DNA of 31,195 nucleotides from Pelargonium tetragonum (lineage: Eukaryota; Streptophyta; Magnoliopsida; Geraniales; Geraniaceae). Positions within the stretch are counted from its first letter, which is position 1. Every line of letters starts with the position of its first letter. A program made the position numbers and the translations under genes. The stretch spans positions 1 through 31,195 of the forward strand of contig JAYMTL010000175.1 in NCBI GenBank assembly GCA_036897445.1, written 5' to 3'. Below are positions 1-12,473 of the stretch, piece by piece. The notes beneath the pieces are model-generated. The model saw nothing but the letters and a program-made list of their open reading frames with translations. It searched no databases and had not been told where the DNA came from.

Positions 1-3000
1 AGAGGAGGAGAAATCCTTGATTTGCTTCTAAATAGCGTATTCTAAGAATTCTAGTTTCCTTCTTAAAAAACCCCTTTTGTACTACACGCTTTCAAATTGG
101 AGACTGGGGAATAAGATATTATACATTATAAAGGGAGAGTCCTTCCAAAAGGCTCTTAAAAAGTCTTCGGTATTAAATCAAACAAGACCTAAGTAATTAT
201 CTAGAGTGTCAATTATCCGCTGTTTATATACCAAGTAAGTTTGGGCATTTGACCTATTTAGTGTTCCTTTTTACTACATAATTATTGATTTGCTTTAGAC
301 TTTATAGAAGTACTTAGCTCTTTGTTAACCAGATCGGGAAGCAAGGGTCTAAACCATATCCATATCCTATAGAATTAAGTTTCCATCCTCCTCTAGAAAT
401 AACAAGTAAAGGGAGATCTTAGACTACTCCTATCTCTATTACTAACTATTATCTATATACATAATACAAAAGTAACTAATAACTATAGATACAATCTTTT
501 TCTTTTTTCTATTTTCTTTATAATAATAAAAGGGAAATACAGTAACTATAATAAATTTTCTATATTCCTATTCCGGTAACTACTTTAATAGCTACAGGGG
601 AATCTAAGCCCCATATAAAGACAGGTTATAGATGTGAGCTTTAGCCCACCATAATAAAATAAAAGTATACAGATACAGACTAAAGCTATAGCCCCAAGCT
701 CCTAAGAAACAAGTGAGTCAATAAGAAATAGAAAAGCAAGGTCCGTGTGTATGGGTGTTATAAAGTATCTATGTACAATCAAATACAATGCATTACCCTC
801 CTTTGGATACACTCAGTCGGGACATCTAAGTATCCCCTATTCTCAAACAAATAAAATCCTTTTTCCTTGGACATTATCTAAGTGATTTTGTTCGTCGAAA
901 AAGATAACAAATTTATGTAAAAAGTGCGAAACTTTCAAAAATCTGTAAGTAGTCAAAAGCATTTTCCTTCTTAAAAGTGCCTAAAAAGGGGACTTGAGCC
1001 CACAGTTTTCAGGCTTTTTGTTGGTGTAGTTACTTTGTTTCTTTACTTGAAGAATAATTAACAAGAGTTTACATTAGTCCTTATAGAAGCGCACGCTCGT
1101 AGCAAAAGAAATTGAGTTTTAAGCTGTCCGCCTATTTGCTTCCTTAGTTTATGTTGATAAGAGCTTTGACTTAATCAGGTAGTGCACAAATAAGTCTAAA
1201 AGCAAAAAGTGTTTTAAATCCTTGATAAATGCAAGGAGCCTTAACTGAAATTTAAAGAGTTTTGCTAAAGATTCCCTTAATTAAGATCCGATTTTATAAG
1301 GGAAGAAGGTCCACTCTTTAAGAATACAAAAGCTTCATAAAAGAAAGGATCCCTATAACTTTTTGTTCTTTATGGGTTTATACTTTATCGTGAGCCCGCT
1401 AACTTTTTTTGCTTTAACTTTTACCCCCCCTATGAGATTTTTCTTATTAAGAACAAACCTCAGAAGTACACTTTAAAGCTAGTAGTTGTAGTTAAGGAAG
1501 AGCTAAAAAATTACGGCGCATTTATTGAAGGACATTTAAGCTTCTTTTATTACAACTAAACTGCCCCTTGTGTTACCTAATAAATTCTGCTTAAAACTTG
1601 TTGGTTATGCTAAGTGTTAAGTATTTTTAAAAGGGAACCCTTCTTATTCTTAAAAACAAAAAATTTTAGTGGCTGTTAAGTAAAAGGTTAACCCTAAATT
1701 AGACTCAGTTATAAAATTTTGGAAAGGTTATAATCGAGGAAATTAATTAGGAGACCTATTTATAATGGAGCAGCTTTAGTTTTGTGAAGCTGAAAGAGAA
1801 CTCCTAAAAAGACTAAAAAGGATAATAACTTGTTAAAAGAAGGAATATCTAAAAACAAAGACACTAAAGTAAGCTGGAACTCCTCGTCCATATTGAAGAG
1901 CCAAATTAAAGCCCTTAAAAACTATACTTAGTATTTAGCGTTACCTCCTTTTACTGGCTAAAACCCAAATTCGTGGGCTTAGTAATAAAGAAAGATTTGG
2001 CAGCTCTTCCGTTAAAACAAGGTTTGCCAAACCCATAAAAGTCTTAGGTTTCCCTTAATTTCTTGCATGCTATCTTAGAATTAAAATCTTTATGCTAGAT
2101 CCAGATCTGCGCTTTTACTTAAAAATTGAAATTTAAAGTAATATAATTAATATTTAGGATTGAGGGACTAAGTTTTCTTTTAAATCTTATACTATAACTT
2201 GTTGAAGTACTAAGTCTTATCTTATTTACAAGCCGGTTTCGAACCCTTTTAATACATATATTAATAAGAAGTGGGGCTTATAAGAGCCCTTAATACCCGA
2301 TATGAACTAGATAAAGCAGGCTTTTCCATGATTGGTTAACTAGATCTTTTTATCTCCCTTTTAACGGGGTTCTTTTGGTCTATACCCACTGCTCTATCTA
2401 AAAAGGTGAAAGTCGGTGCTTTACTCCGGAGTAACTAAAAGTTTAAAGAGACGAGGACAGAAAAAGTTCAAAGACTGCTAGTGCGACACGCTCCTAATCT
2501 ATTTCCCACATCACGGCGTAACTAGCTAGGGCACCCGTTTAGTAATGAGGCCGAATAAATCTTGTTCTAATTTTGCTTTGTACTACTATATAAAAGATAA
2601 AAGGATCTCCTATAAAACTAACAGGAAACACCTTCCCCACTTTTAGGGTGAGTATCAAATTTTAGCCCTTGCGCACAATCTTTTTGCTATCATCCCCAAT
2701 TCCTTGATCAAATTGAAGCAAACCCAGCGTTCTTTTTTTTTTGCCTGTCCTATTCTATTAGGGTGTCCCTTACTGTACTTTATGCCCTTTTACAGCGCTC
2801 GTTAAATACAGGATAAACCCTTCAGATACCCTTAAAGGGTGTCTCCCATTTTACGGGGATTGTCTTTTTAAAAAGCTTGAGCTGACCGATAGATAGGTTT
2901 AGGCATACACTTAAATTAGTTTTGTCTTCAAAAAGGAAGTCTTTCGCTTCTCTATGAGTATGCTTAAGCCCTGTATACTTAAATACTACTAAAAACTTTG

Positions 3001-5436
3001 GGGGGCTTTAGTCATTAATATCTTTATCGCAAGTATAAAAGATGCCCTTAAGCGCTAAAAAAGCTCTATCTCTATTTACAGGGCCCCTCTAATAACCGAC
3101 ATAAAGGTTAGGAAAAACGAGGCTAATTCGAGAGGCTCCAATTCAAAAAAGCAAAAAAGAAGCCCCTACTAAATACTAAAACTGAGTTAGGGGTGGTAAC
3201 ACAGGAATACGTTAATATTTATATAAAGGAGCCCTTTTTTCTAGCACAGAAAGTTCTCGTACATTTAAGTTTTATTTGCTTTTTATATCTACTCTTTTCT
3301 TTTTGCGGGAGAATTTCCGGGGGATATTGAGCCAGGGTTTTTGTAGGGCAATCCATTAAGTATAAGGTAAGTCCTCTTTAGGACCGAGATTTCTTATTAA
3401 AGTCTCTTTTTAAGTCCAAGAGGTGCCAATTTGTAAAGTTGCATAAATGAGTTGGCAGTCTCTACGATATAGTACAGGGAAATTCCTAAGTTTCCTGTGG
3501 AGTGTACGTCAAAAAAAATTTTTGGGGTTATAATAAGATCAAAATACCCTTGTGCCAGTATATCCATTGAAGAAAATTCCTTACGGCAAACTTGAATTGA
3601 AAAAAGAGGACCCAGTTGGAAAGGAATAAAGAACGGAAATTGCTACGTTAAAACAAAAAAAGGAGCTCTTTTATAATTATAATGTAGTCGTATGCGTAGC
3701 ATTTCTAGCGTCCTACTTAAGGAAATTCTTTAGAATTTAATCCGGATAAAGAATCTTGTGTCCTTATTCACTTTAGAAAAATACTAATTCACGATATGGA
3801 GGCAGTCCCGCAGTTATATTACAGGGCCCTTTTTTGTTAATATTTATCTCTCTTTTGATATACTAAAAATTTGCGGCTTACTCAAAGGAGGATCTAAATT
3901 GACCTTAAACATAGGAAATCCAGAAGGAAACCCGGCAAAGCTTCCGCAAAGGTTTGTTTTATTCCCCGAAATCTAAGCTTTATTTTATCCTTTTGCAATT
4001 AGGCGAGGCTTGTGACTATACTCTAAAGCCTTTGTTACTAAAAAAACTTTGCTTAAGTCCTACAGGAAAGCCCGAGAAATTTCGTTTTGGTGGAAAAGTT
4101 CACTATGTTCAAAAACAAGGCTGGTAATTGCATACCTTTACTAAGTTAAAACCGAATAGAACTCCCGACATCCTTGCTTGCTTTTTACAGGAGCACTTCT
4201 TTGAAAAAGTCTTGCAATAAACCCGGGATTCCCTTATTATCCAACCCCTTTAACTAGAAAAAATTCACTCTTAGCTGAAAAGCTCGCAGTTTTTCTTTTT
4301 GAGTTTTATTCTAGAGAGGCTTAAGCTTACTTATCTGTTAAGCTGCCAGATTAGGAATAAATATTGGTAACTCCGTTTTATTCTAATTATTCTAAGGAGG
4401 TTTGGTTTTTATATAAAGCGAGTCCGAATGGTGAAAGCCTAGTTAACTTTAAGAAAAGCCCTTATTAGCAGTTTTGTAACTCCAAGTTTTCCCTGATACT
4501 AAAAGAATTGGGATTCCATACCTTTGGTAGGTGCAAAAAGTGACTTTTAAAAGTGATCCTTAAAAGGGGCCCTTTAGTGTCAAACCAAAACGGAGCAAAA
4601 TCTATACGCGTAGATCTAAACTGGTGTTAAAGTGCTCTTTATAAACCGCAATTTAATGGCCGCAGGCTATTTATAAAGTATTGTACTCAGTTGTCTAACC
4701 AAGAATGGGTATATCTATAAGCAATTAAAGTGCCGCTTACTTATATTAATTTACACCTCCTCTGAATTATTAACTAGCTGCTCGTAGCTGAGAATAAGAC
4801 TTATTATAGATTAGAGAAAACTTAGGTGTTATTAACAGGATATGCTGATCGGATTTCTTTACAGAGGCAAATGCACGAGTTCCTCCATTTTAATATTTAA
4901 TTCGTAAGTGAAGGTAGTCCTTGATATAAAATTTATTAAAAACAAAGGGGTTGCCCTATAAACCTTCCGAAGGACTTTGTTACTGGTTAATGAATCTTCT
5001 AGGAGCACTACTCAATTTCTTTATATAATAGGCAATTACGGCCCCAGATTGCTTTAATTGATAATTGATACCGGATCTATGATACTCTAAACAAATATGA
5101 GAGTTCAAAGTGGAACCCGTTATACTAGTAATAAAGGAACAAAGAATCTTCGCGTAGAACGAACTTGGGAAACTATAACCAGGATCTCGTAGTGTTAGTT
5201 TCTTTTAGGGGAGGCTTGTGCGCAATTATAATAAACTAGGTAAGAGCCCTTTTGAATTTCATAGTATTCCTTAAATTCCCGGAAATGCTACACGAAAATT
5301 TCTTATAAAACCACCATAACTAAGGAGAGTTTTTTTATAAAGTAAAGCTGTAATGCATATGCTGTCTCTGAAAAGCTAATGGGACATAAAAAAGCATAAA
5401 CTTAGAGGCCATAACAGGACATATCATAGATTACTA
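1..5436. other. Gene-free AT-rich spacer
   Basis: I see no gene here. All six frames are broken by frequent stops and no motif of a known mitochondrial or nuclear gene stands out. The line 1681-1740, counted by hand, has about 8 TA against 5 AT steps and only 2 CA or TG against about 6 AC or GT, so TA is in excess and CA/TG are short. Positions 430-570 form a very TA-rich subpatch that shares a 19-base string with 8577-8595. Runs of 10 T near 2732-2742 and 7 C near 1424-1430 are the longest homopolymers I noticed. A stem-loop lies at 979-1014. This is most likely non-coding organellar spacer; degenerate repeat DNA is the alternative. Confidence 0.6.
979..1014. repeat. Imperfect stem-loop containing a T-arm-like string
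   Basis: The outer stem pairs 979-982 (GCCT) with 1011-1014 (AGGC). After one mismatch, AAAA at 984-987 pairs with TTTT at 1006-1009, and an inner GGG at 989-991 pairs with CCC at 999-1001. Bases 989-1005 match 20074-20090 at 16 of 17 positions. Read on the minus strand, both look like a tRNA T arm (GTGGG, a loop of the form YTCAAGT, then CCC). No matching acceptor or anticodon arm was found at either place, so this is at most a tRNA relic and may be chance. Confidence 0.3.
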
Positions 5437-5508
5437 CTGGAGTAAAAGGGCTCGAACCTTTGCATGCCGATATCAAAAGCCGGTGCCTTACCACTTGGCT
5501 ATACTCCA
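5437..5508 (-). tRNA. trnQ: tRNA-Gln(UUG), mitochondrial type
   Basis: A 72-nt cloverleaf reads on the minus strand. The acceptor stem is a perfect 7 bp (TGGAGTA with TACTCCA) with a G discriminator and no encoded CCA. The D arm is GCC/GGC with GTGGTAA in its loop. The T arm AAAGG/CCTTT is a perfect 5 bp around TTCGAGC. The anticodon loop TTTTGAT carries TTG (plus-strand caa at 5474-5476), so it should read glutamine CAA and CAG codons in mitochondrial translation. The anticodon stem is weak: CCGGC faces ATCGG, giving three Watson-Crick pairs, a G-U and a C-A clash (plus 5479 and 5471). From memory, acceptor, D arm, variable loop and T stem match land-plant mitochondrial trnQ almost base for base; this needs a database check. 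It stands alone, with no neighbour gene within the window. It keeps many CA and TG steps in a background poor in them, which suggests selection and a working gene. Confidence 0.92.
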
Positions 5509-8399
5509 CATAACTTGAATGGTAGGAACGGAAAAAATTTGAAATACCTTAAGTGTTTACTACTTGCTTTGATGAAGCAATCAGATGTAAAGTCATCTTT
5601 ACTTAAGTGATTCTCCGTGTGAAACTAGGGCGCCTAGACTTCCCAGAGGTTATAATGATGGGTTGAAAAACTTAAAAGGAATACTGGCCGTATATCTTAT
5701 AGAATTCTTTTTAGATTTATAACAGCTTTATGGCAAGCGCATTTAATACGAGATTAAGTTAGTAATTAACTTTTCAGAATAAAGGAGTCCTATAGGTGTC
5801 AATAAATACCCAAGAAACGAGGCTCTAGTTCACATGAAGTGTCTTGATCTTCTTTTCTTATCTAAAGGTTTTACAGAAAAGGACTCTTTACTATCGATAT
5901 AAATTAGAGAGCCTATCTTATACCCCTTTTTGATATGAATGCGGGTACTCGTACTCTAAGGCTCCCCCTTTTCTCAGACAAAACAACGTCCCAAGTACCA
6001 GTTAGTAAATAGTATAATGGGCCCCTTCTTTTTATACCCAAGCCCGGGAGTATTGGAATTCCGCGGTTCCTATCCTGGATATTCTAACAACCTCTGAAAC
6101 CGCACTCCAAGAGGGTAGATTATAGATTTGTTGGTAAATATTGGGAGTTGCGAGACTATAACTAGAAGGATGCTAATAAAAATGACGTAAATTGAAATTC
6201 CTCGTTCTCCGGATTCAATGTAAAGGATTAACAAGATATTTCGAAGTATATTAAAGCACTTTTTATTTTATAAGATAGTGATAGGGTTTTCAAGAGAATC
6301 GCTTTTTATATAGAACTTATAATCTTAAGAATAAGTAAGGCTCTTTATCTAGTTCCTTCTAGCGATCTTTTTCTCGGCCCTTTTTATTACTTAAGTAAAA
6401 CATAGGCTGGAGATTGACTCGAACTGCTAGTAGTTAGCTAAATAAATACAGGAGCCTTTAACTGGTGCCCCTAAAAGTTCCTGGACAGATAGGGCTACCT
6501 CAGCTTTATTTCTAATATAATAATAGTTTTCTAATTAAATTGTACTCGTACCTAGAATCAAATTTTGTATTTAGAAAGTGACCTTACGTTACTATTTTCC
6601 TTAATTTAGTTTGGGTTTTTTTTACTACTGTAGCTGGGATCCTACCTCTTTATAGAATTGGGTTTGAACCAAAGGCTCTATTCATAAAAAGAGGCAGTTA
6701 ACTTCTAGAGTTTGCTTACTATAATAGGAACCCGACGAGTTATTAAGGGAGCCCCTTAATTTAAGGTATCAAAAAACCTCTAATACTGGAATGAGCTATT
6801 TCCTTTCCTAAATTCCTTGTCTACCTCAACAAGGTAATGCAATTAATAAGTAGTAGTATAGCGGGGTTGTCTATATTATAAGACCAAGACTTCTTTTACA
6901 ATGTATTTTTGTAATTGACTTGAATAAAAAATTTCTGTCAAAGTAGACCCTCCCACCAGTGTAGTATAATAGGGGAAACTCTTAAACCCGTGCTTTGGAT
7001 TAGGAATTGCTGGGAATTCTAATAAAGATGTACGTTAAGTAAATATTAAGAAAGCTAAGTAGATGCTATTGCGAAAGCAACACCCAGTAAACGGAAGGGT
7101 TAGACTATCCAATTCAAGTCTGTCTTTATCCCTATATTCCGAAACCCGCTCTTATAAAGCTATACCAGATGCAGCAGACGTCGGGTAAACAAATGAGGAT
7201 CCCTTTCTCAAGCTTTTTTTTGTAAACAGTAATTTAGGGAGTATATTAAAAAGCACCCAAGGAATAGACTGTTGCAAATCTTTAGGAATTTCTATTTTTA
7301 GAGTCTACTTTGTATTAATAGATTTCAAAGAGTTTTGCTGATACGGACAAAATTGCTAATATCAAAAAGGGGAGCTAAATGGACTGAACCTTTTTTTATT
7401 TACTACTTCAGAATACATACTTAATAAATTGCCCTTATTTATTGCGAAGGGCGAAGGAATTGGGAATATCCGTTGCAAGTCTAAAAAAAAAGAGATTCTT
7501 TTTAAGTCATTTTTAGAATACTCACTTTAGGTAGGGTTTGCCGGTAAGCTCTTATTAAAGGGTTAGGGTGCGTGCTAAAAAGGATACCCATAGTTATGGT
7601 AACTAGAAAAAAGCTTGACTGCCTCGTAATTACGCAATACTAAAAAAGGATTCAGTTTAACATTCATAGAATCTTCTGAGCTATCCCCAAATAGGAGTGC
7701 GCCTAGATATGACTTGTTTTTAGGCAAGCCAAATAAATTGAAAAGTTTTTGTCCGTTAGTATAAATCAAGGGCTATCTCAGATCTAAGGCAGAAATTTCG
7801 ATCCCGTAATTAGAAAACCTCCTTATTGCGGGTGGCGGGTAAATAGGATCTATTCCTACTAACGTACAAAAAGTCGGTGTTAGCTTTAGCAGGGTTGAGC
7901 GGCTTTATAGACAGGAAACCCGGTTTTGTATTGAAATCTAAAGCAAGGTTATTACTAGCGTCTGGGATAGAGTAAGGAGTCTATGAGATTTAAAAGAAAA
8001 AAGAAAGTAAAAGTACAAGGGGCTTCTTGATTTTTAGAGAATCCCGGTCGTGTAAAGGTTTGGGTTAGCCGGGATTTGATGTATTTCTCATCTAGGAGTG
8101 GTAAGTTCCTATAAGTGCCTTTGAGAATAGAAGAAAGAAAAAGATATATTATATACACTCTAGCTAAACTGTTAGGAAGATTTTATACACTTAGAATTGA
8201 AAACAGATTAAGGCAAAAACAAAAAAATAGAAACAGTATAGCCAAGCTCATGAATTTGCTTATTTTCTTAAATGAGTCATAATTGAAAAACTTGTATGAT
8301 TGTAAGAGTTAGTATTTTTTTCTTTTCTACAGAAATGACCAGCTCAGTCAGAGAAAAGACAAGTGATTCTTATATAAGTTAATACATCCGTGGAACTGG
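5509..8399. other. Gene-free spacer downstream of trnQ on the plus map
   Basis: No protein-coding gene is recognisable. The first 150 bases beyond the tRNA, which are its 5' flank, look less depleted in TG and CA than the rest and may hold the tRNA promoter, but I see no motif I can name. A degenerate tRNA-like fold sits at 6650-6724. Short open frames on the minus strand at 7575-7769 and 7955-8158 (64 and 67 codons) have no recognisable content. Their length is what chance allows in 31 kb. Confidence 0.55.
6650..6724 (-). pseudogene. Degenerate tRNA-like fold (possible tRNA relic)
   Basis: Read on the minus strand, this 75-nt stretch has tRNA size and layout. The acceptor ends TTATAGT and TCTATAA pair at 6 of 7 positions. 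The T arm TTTGG/CCAAT pairs at 4 of 5 around a standard TTCAAAC loop, and a 3-bp GCA/TGC pairing could serve as a D stem. The anticodon arm does not fold properly: CTCT and AGAG enclose a 10-nt loop containing TTATGA, so no anticodon can be assigned. The T arm recalls elongator tRNA-Met of organelles, but that is only a resemblance. It could be a decayed tRNA gene or a chance fold, since T-loop-like strings are common in AT-rich DNA. Confidence 0.28.
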
Positions 8400-8850
8400 A
8401 AAAAACCTTGGAATATCCGAGGTGGAATATTATATACATTATAAGTTGACTTTGGTTGGAAATATATAGTAGAATTCAATAACAAGATTAACTATCTAGA
8501 ACCTATAACAATAGAATACATTACTAAACTATAACTCTATTTCCTTAGCTTACAAGACAGCCTTAAACAACACTATTCTCTATTACTAACTATTAATATA
8601 GATGCCATAACTAACTAATAAATACTAATAGATATTTAGAGTAATACAACAAATACATTTACTATACAATAAGAGTATTAATACATTAGCAGATATACTA
8701 CTATGTAATAGACTTTCCTTACTACAAGACAAGAATACATTAGCTACAATAGGTAGTACAGACAACAGCAACAAGAAGAACCCTACCAACAGGAGGGAGG
8801 GTATAACCCCTAAAAGTGGTACAGCTCTAACGAAAGAAATACCTCTTAAG
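8400..8850. other. G-poor, TA-rich patch
   Basis: This stretch differs visibly from its flanks. The plus strand has very little G (about 3-4 per 60 bases at 8521-8640) and many TA, CTA and ACA steps, with no long T or A runs. It shares 12 bases with 120-131 (8433-8444) and 19 bases with 433-451 (8577-8595) in the same order, so it may be a diverged copy of the window's first 450 bases. The end near 8770-8850 turns purine- and C-rich. No coding content is recognisable. Inserted repeat debris and local strand-biased mutation are both possible. Confidence 0.4.
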
Positions 8851-11800
8851 TTAAGGGAATACTAAGCGTCCTGAGCTCCCTTCAAAAAAGGTAATTAAAA
8901 CTATTATGAGAGTTACTAAAGGCCCTTTTCTTAAATTCTTAAAAAAGTATCTTACAAAAAGAAAATTCCTTATCTTTCTAAGAGAATATCTGACATGACA
9001 AGAGGAAAAACCTTCTATACTTTTACCGGCAATCCTAGGCTTAAATGGGACTCTTTTATTAAGAAAAACAAGAAACACCAAAACCTTATTAGTTGAGATC
9101 GAGTACTACACTCTTCGAAATAGAATTCCTCCCTCCTCCTACTTAGAGATTGATAGGGAATCCTTGTTTACTCATGCTGAGTTCTACGCCCTGTACTTGA
9201 AGCCTTAAGCAGAAACAACTCCACTTACTAGGAATCCTTAGAGTCTTTTTCTTCCTACTATCTCTTTAGAGCTAAAGCTTTGCCCCTAGAATTCAATTTC
9301 AAACTCCCTGTTTTACTTTTAGTGTCCTTTATTACAAATCCTTAAAAACTTTTTTCTTGCTTATTTACTCTATGAGCAATACCTTTAAGAATACCCCGGT
9401 TCAAAGCTAATTAAATAAAAAAGACGACTCAATCGAACGAAGTTTTTTTAAATTCTTTCGTTTATTGTATTGTCAACCCAGTAAGGTTTGGTTTTACCTA
9501 AATTTAAGACCTTGTAAAGAAAAGTAAGCATAAGGCATAGGAAAGAGCCTTGTTTATAGCCTACATTCTTACTAACTGTGGTTTAGGTACTTTGCTGAGC
9601 TATACAAGTTAAAAACTCTATTCATCTCTAAGGAAATTAGTGCAATATGATAAGCTTAAGAGCTGTTTTCCTTTATTTTACCTTATGAAGTAGTATCTCG
9701 TTATGTATTTCCGGGTATCCTGAGCACTAGAAAACTGTTAGTTCCTAAAATTAAGGATACCCAGATCCTTAGTTTTTTATAGACTTTTGACTTCAATACA
9801 AGAGCTGTACCGGAACTCCTAGAACCCATGCCACTAGATATAAGGAATTGTCTGCTATACGTACGCTTCCATTTCTAATCAAATCTCAACTCAAGTTAAT
9901 AAAAAGGGTATCCTATGAGGTACTTGGGTGTAACAGCAAGGAGTTTTTCCTTTGAGTGGGATCTCGCTGATGCACGGACAAGTAGTATACTGTCTTTAGA
10001 TTATAAAAGGGGCTGAGGCCTCTCGTGGAGCTTATGCTATCCTAGTAAGCAATAGAGTTGAGCAGACAATGCGCTATTACAGGAAACTTGATCTTCTATC
10101 CTAAAGTACTGCTATTTAGTGCACAAAATCCGGTTTTTAAAACCTAAAACAAAAAGGAGTTTTTAGTTTGAAACTTTTCAACCCAAAAGTGTAAGCATTC
10201 CTATTATTTAGTGCTTTTAAGACTTTTCGTTACTGTTTATGCGCGCTGTAATGAGCCTTAACTGGATTGGTCATTTCTTTAATTTTAATGCGTTTTGTAA
10301 CACTTTTTAGGAGTAGTAGTTGGATTTCTGATTTAAGGAGCGTGCGCATTTTCCCTGAAAAAGAGGGGTTGTGCTCTTTTAATTGAATATAGAGTTTGTA
10401 AAATTTTGTACGGGTTGACAAAAGCTACATTTTTTAAGGATCTAAAGACTTCTTTTCCACTACTGCTGCCTCCCGACTAAATTCTTTTTTCTTTCTTCTC
10501 TCAAGGAATCCTTGGTATCTTAAAGCATCTAGTAATCTCGCGAGGATTTTCCTCTTTAAAATTTTCTGACTAAGACATTAATTACGACTGCTTTAAATTT
10601 TACACCTTAATTGATTTAGTAAACTCCCGGGGTTCCCGCGTGATTCTATCTAGAAATAGATCTCCGTTTTAGCATGGTATATCACCCCGACTCTCCCTCA
10701 GGGCAACCCTTCTTTGGAAAAACCCAGTTAAGTATCTGAATAACCATAGATATAAGTAAGTTAAGAGAAGAACAAGTAAAGAAAAAGGACTCTTTTGAAT
10801 GGATTCCTATACCGTTTATAACTATACTAAGTTAATAAAAAATTAGAAAATCTTTTACAGGATGTTAGAAAGTCAAACTTATAAATGGAATGTTTTAAAG
10901 TTAGCAAAATATAGCTGATGGACAAAATAATCCTGTCCTTAAAGTTGAGATGAGGTCAACCAAAAGGTCCTCCTATTCCTCCTATAAACAAGAATTTATA
11001 ATATCTTGCAATTCCTTCCATTCTCATTTTTCTATATGAGTGCTTTTGAGAAAAGGGACCTATTCTTATAACAAGAAACTACTTGACGGTACAATTAAAG
11101 TTAAGACTTTAGTTTCAACCAGGTATATAATTATTCCAAGATCAAGAAAGTAGCCAATTAAACCTTAAGGTTTCCTTGAGGACTGCCCACATAGATTTAT
11201 AGACAGATTAATAAAGAAAATTCTTAATTTCGTTACAAGAGAAGGCCTTTATATACTCTTATACGATAAGCCCCTTTCTATTGTTTTCCATATTTTATAC
11301 TTAATCTTATTCCTAGAAAAACAACCTAAGTTAGGTATAAATCCGTTAGGACCCTTTAAAAGGCAAACCCGTTTATTAACCATTAAGATTTTTGAAATAA
11401 GGAACTGCTTCTAACTGTGGACATACTACTTGATTAAGTCAAAATCTCCTTCTTTAAATAAACTTTTTAACCGCCTGTGACTAGTTCGCAAGTACAGCTA
11501 AGCTATAAAAGACTAAACCCATAGTAAATTGGTATTTTTATAACAAGCAAGCGTACCTTTTAGGATTCTAAGTATCCCTTTTGATTAAACTGGAATTTTT
11601 CTATACATAAAGGATCCTTGTAACTGATAAATAGCGATACTTATTCCTTATTACAAGAAATTCTGTCTCCTAGTTGTACTTTAGCAACAACATCTCGACT
11701 TATAAAAGAGGCTTAGTATATTCCCTATTTCATTCATTTTTTTACTAGAAATTCAATAAAACTTTTTTTAATTAGTTATAAAGGTAAAGGCATTCTATTA

Positions 11801-12440
11801 TCTTCAAATTTTAATATTATATAAGGGGGTATTACAAGCATTAAACCAAAAGCTATACTTTTAAGGTAGCTCACTGGATTCTTACAACTTTGATTTTATT
11901 TACGGTTTACATAACGAAATAAATACAATTTATTAGAAGGAAACAAATTTATATAAGCCCTCTTTAACAAGGATATTCTATTAAGAATTAAGAATCAATC
12001 TTTTATACTTAATATTTAAAGAAACTTTTTTACAGGAAAAACTCCCCTATTTAAGAGCGTTGGACACCTAGACTCCATTTACTTAATAAAAACTCCGACT
12101 ACTACAGAGAGTAGAATAGACAATTCCTCCTTTTTTGTAGGGCCCTTTTTATTGTCTTATTATCCTAGTAAAATAACTATTATTAAGAATTCCTTTTTTA
12201 AAGTTTAAAGTACATTACATTAACAACAATTTCATCTGATATATAAACTAAAATAAAGATCTGTGCTCTAAGCTTTGTAGACAGATTAGCTACACAACTC
12301 GAAAGAATCCTTATTTTAGTACTTTATAAATGCCTATTTTCTTAATTAATCCCTATCCCAGTATTTCCTGTATTTGCTTAGCTCACTTCCCTTAACTTTT
12401 ATAATTAACCAGAAAACCCGGGGTTATATTATTTAACTTC

Positions 12441-12473
12441 TCTGGAACCTTTTTTTAACAAAAGGGTTCCAGA
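12441..12473. repeat. Strong 14-bp hairpin
   Basis: Bases 12441-12454 pair with 12460-12473 without a mismatch: 13 Watson-Crick pairs and one G-T, around the 5-nt loop TTAAC. The arms start TCTGGAACC and end GGTTCCAGA. It is the most stable simple hairpin I found. In mitochondrial RNAs such stem-loops often mark or protect 3' ends, and in some mitochondrial genomes they belong to mobile hairpin families, but no neighbouring gene shows which applies here. It works equally on both strands. Confidence 0.7.

Noticed and set aside
6400-6480. Minus-strand tRNA-like string with CAGTTCGAGTC
   Set aside because: No T stem or acceptor pairing; T-loop-like strings are frequent in this composition.
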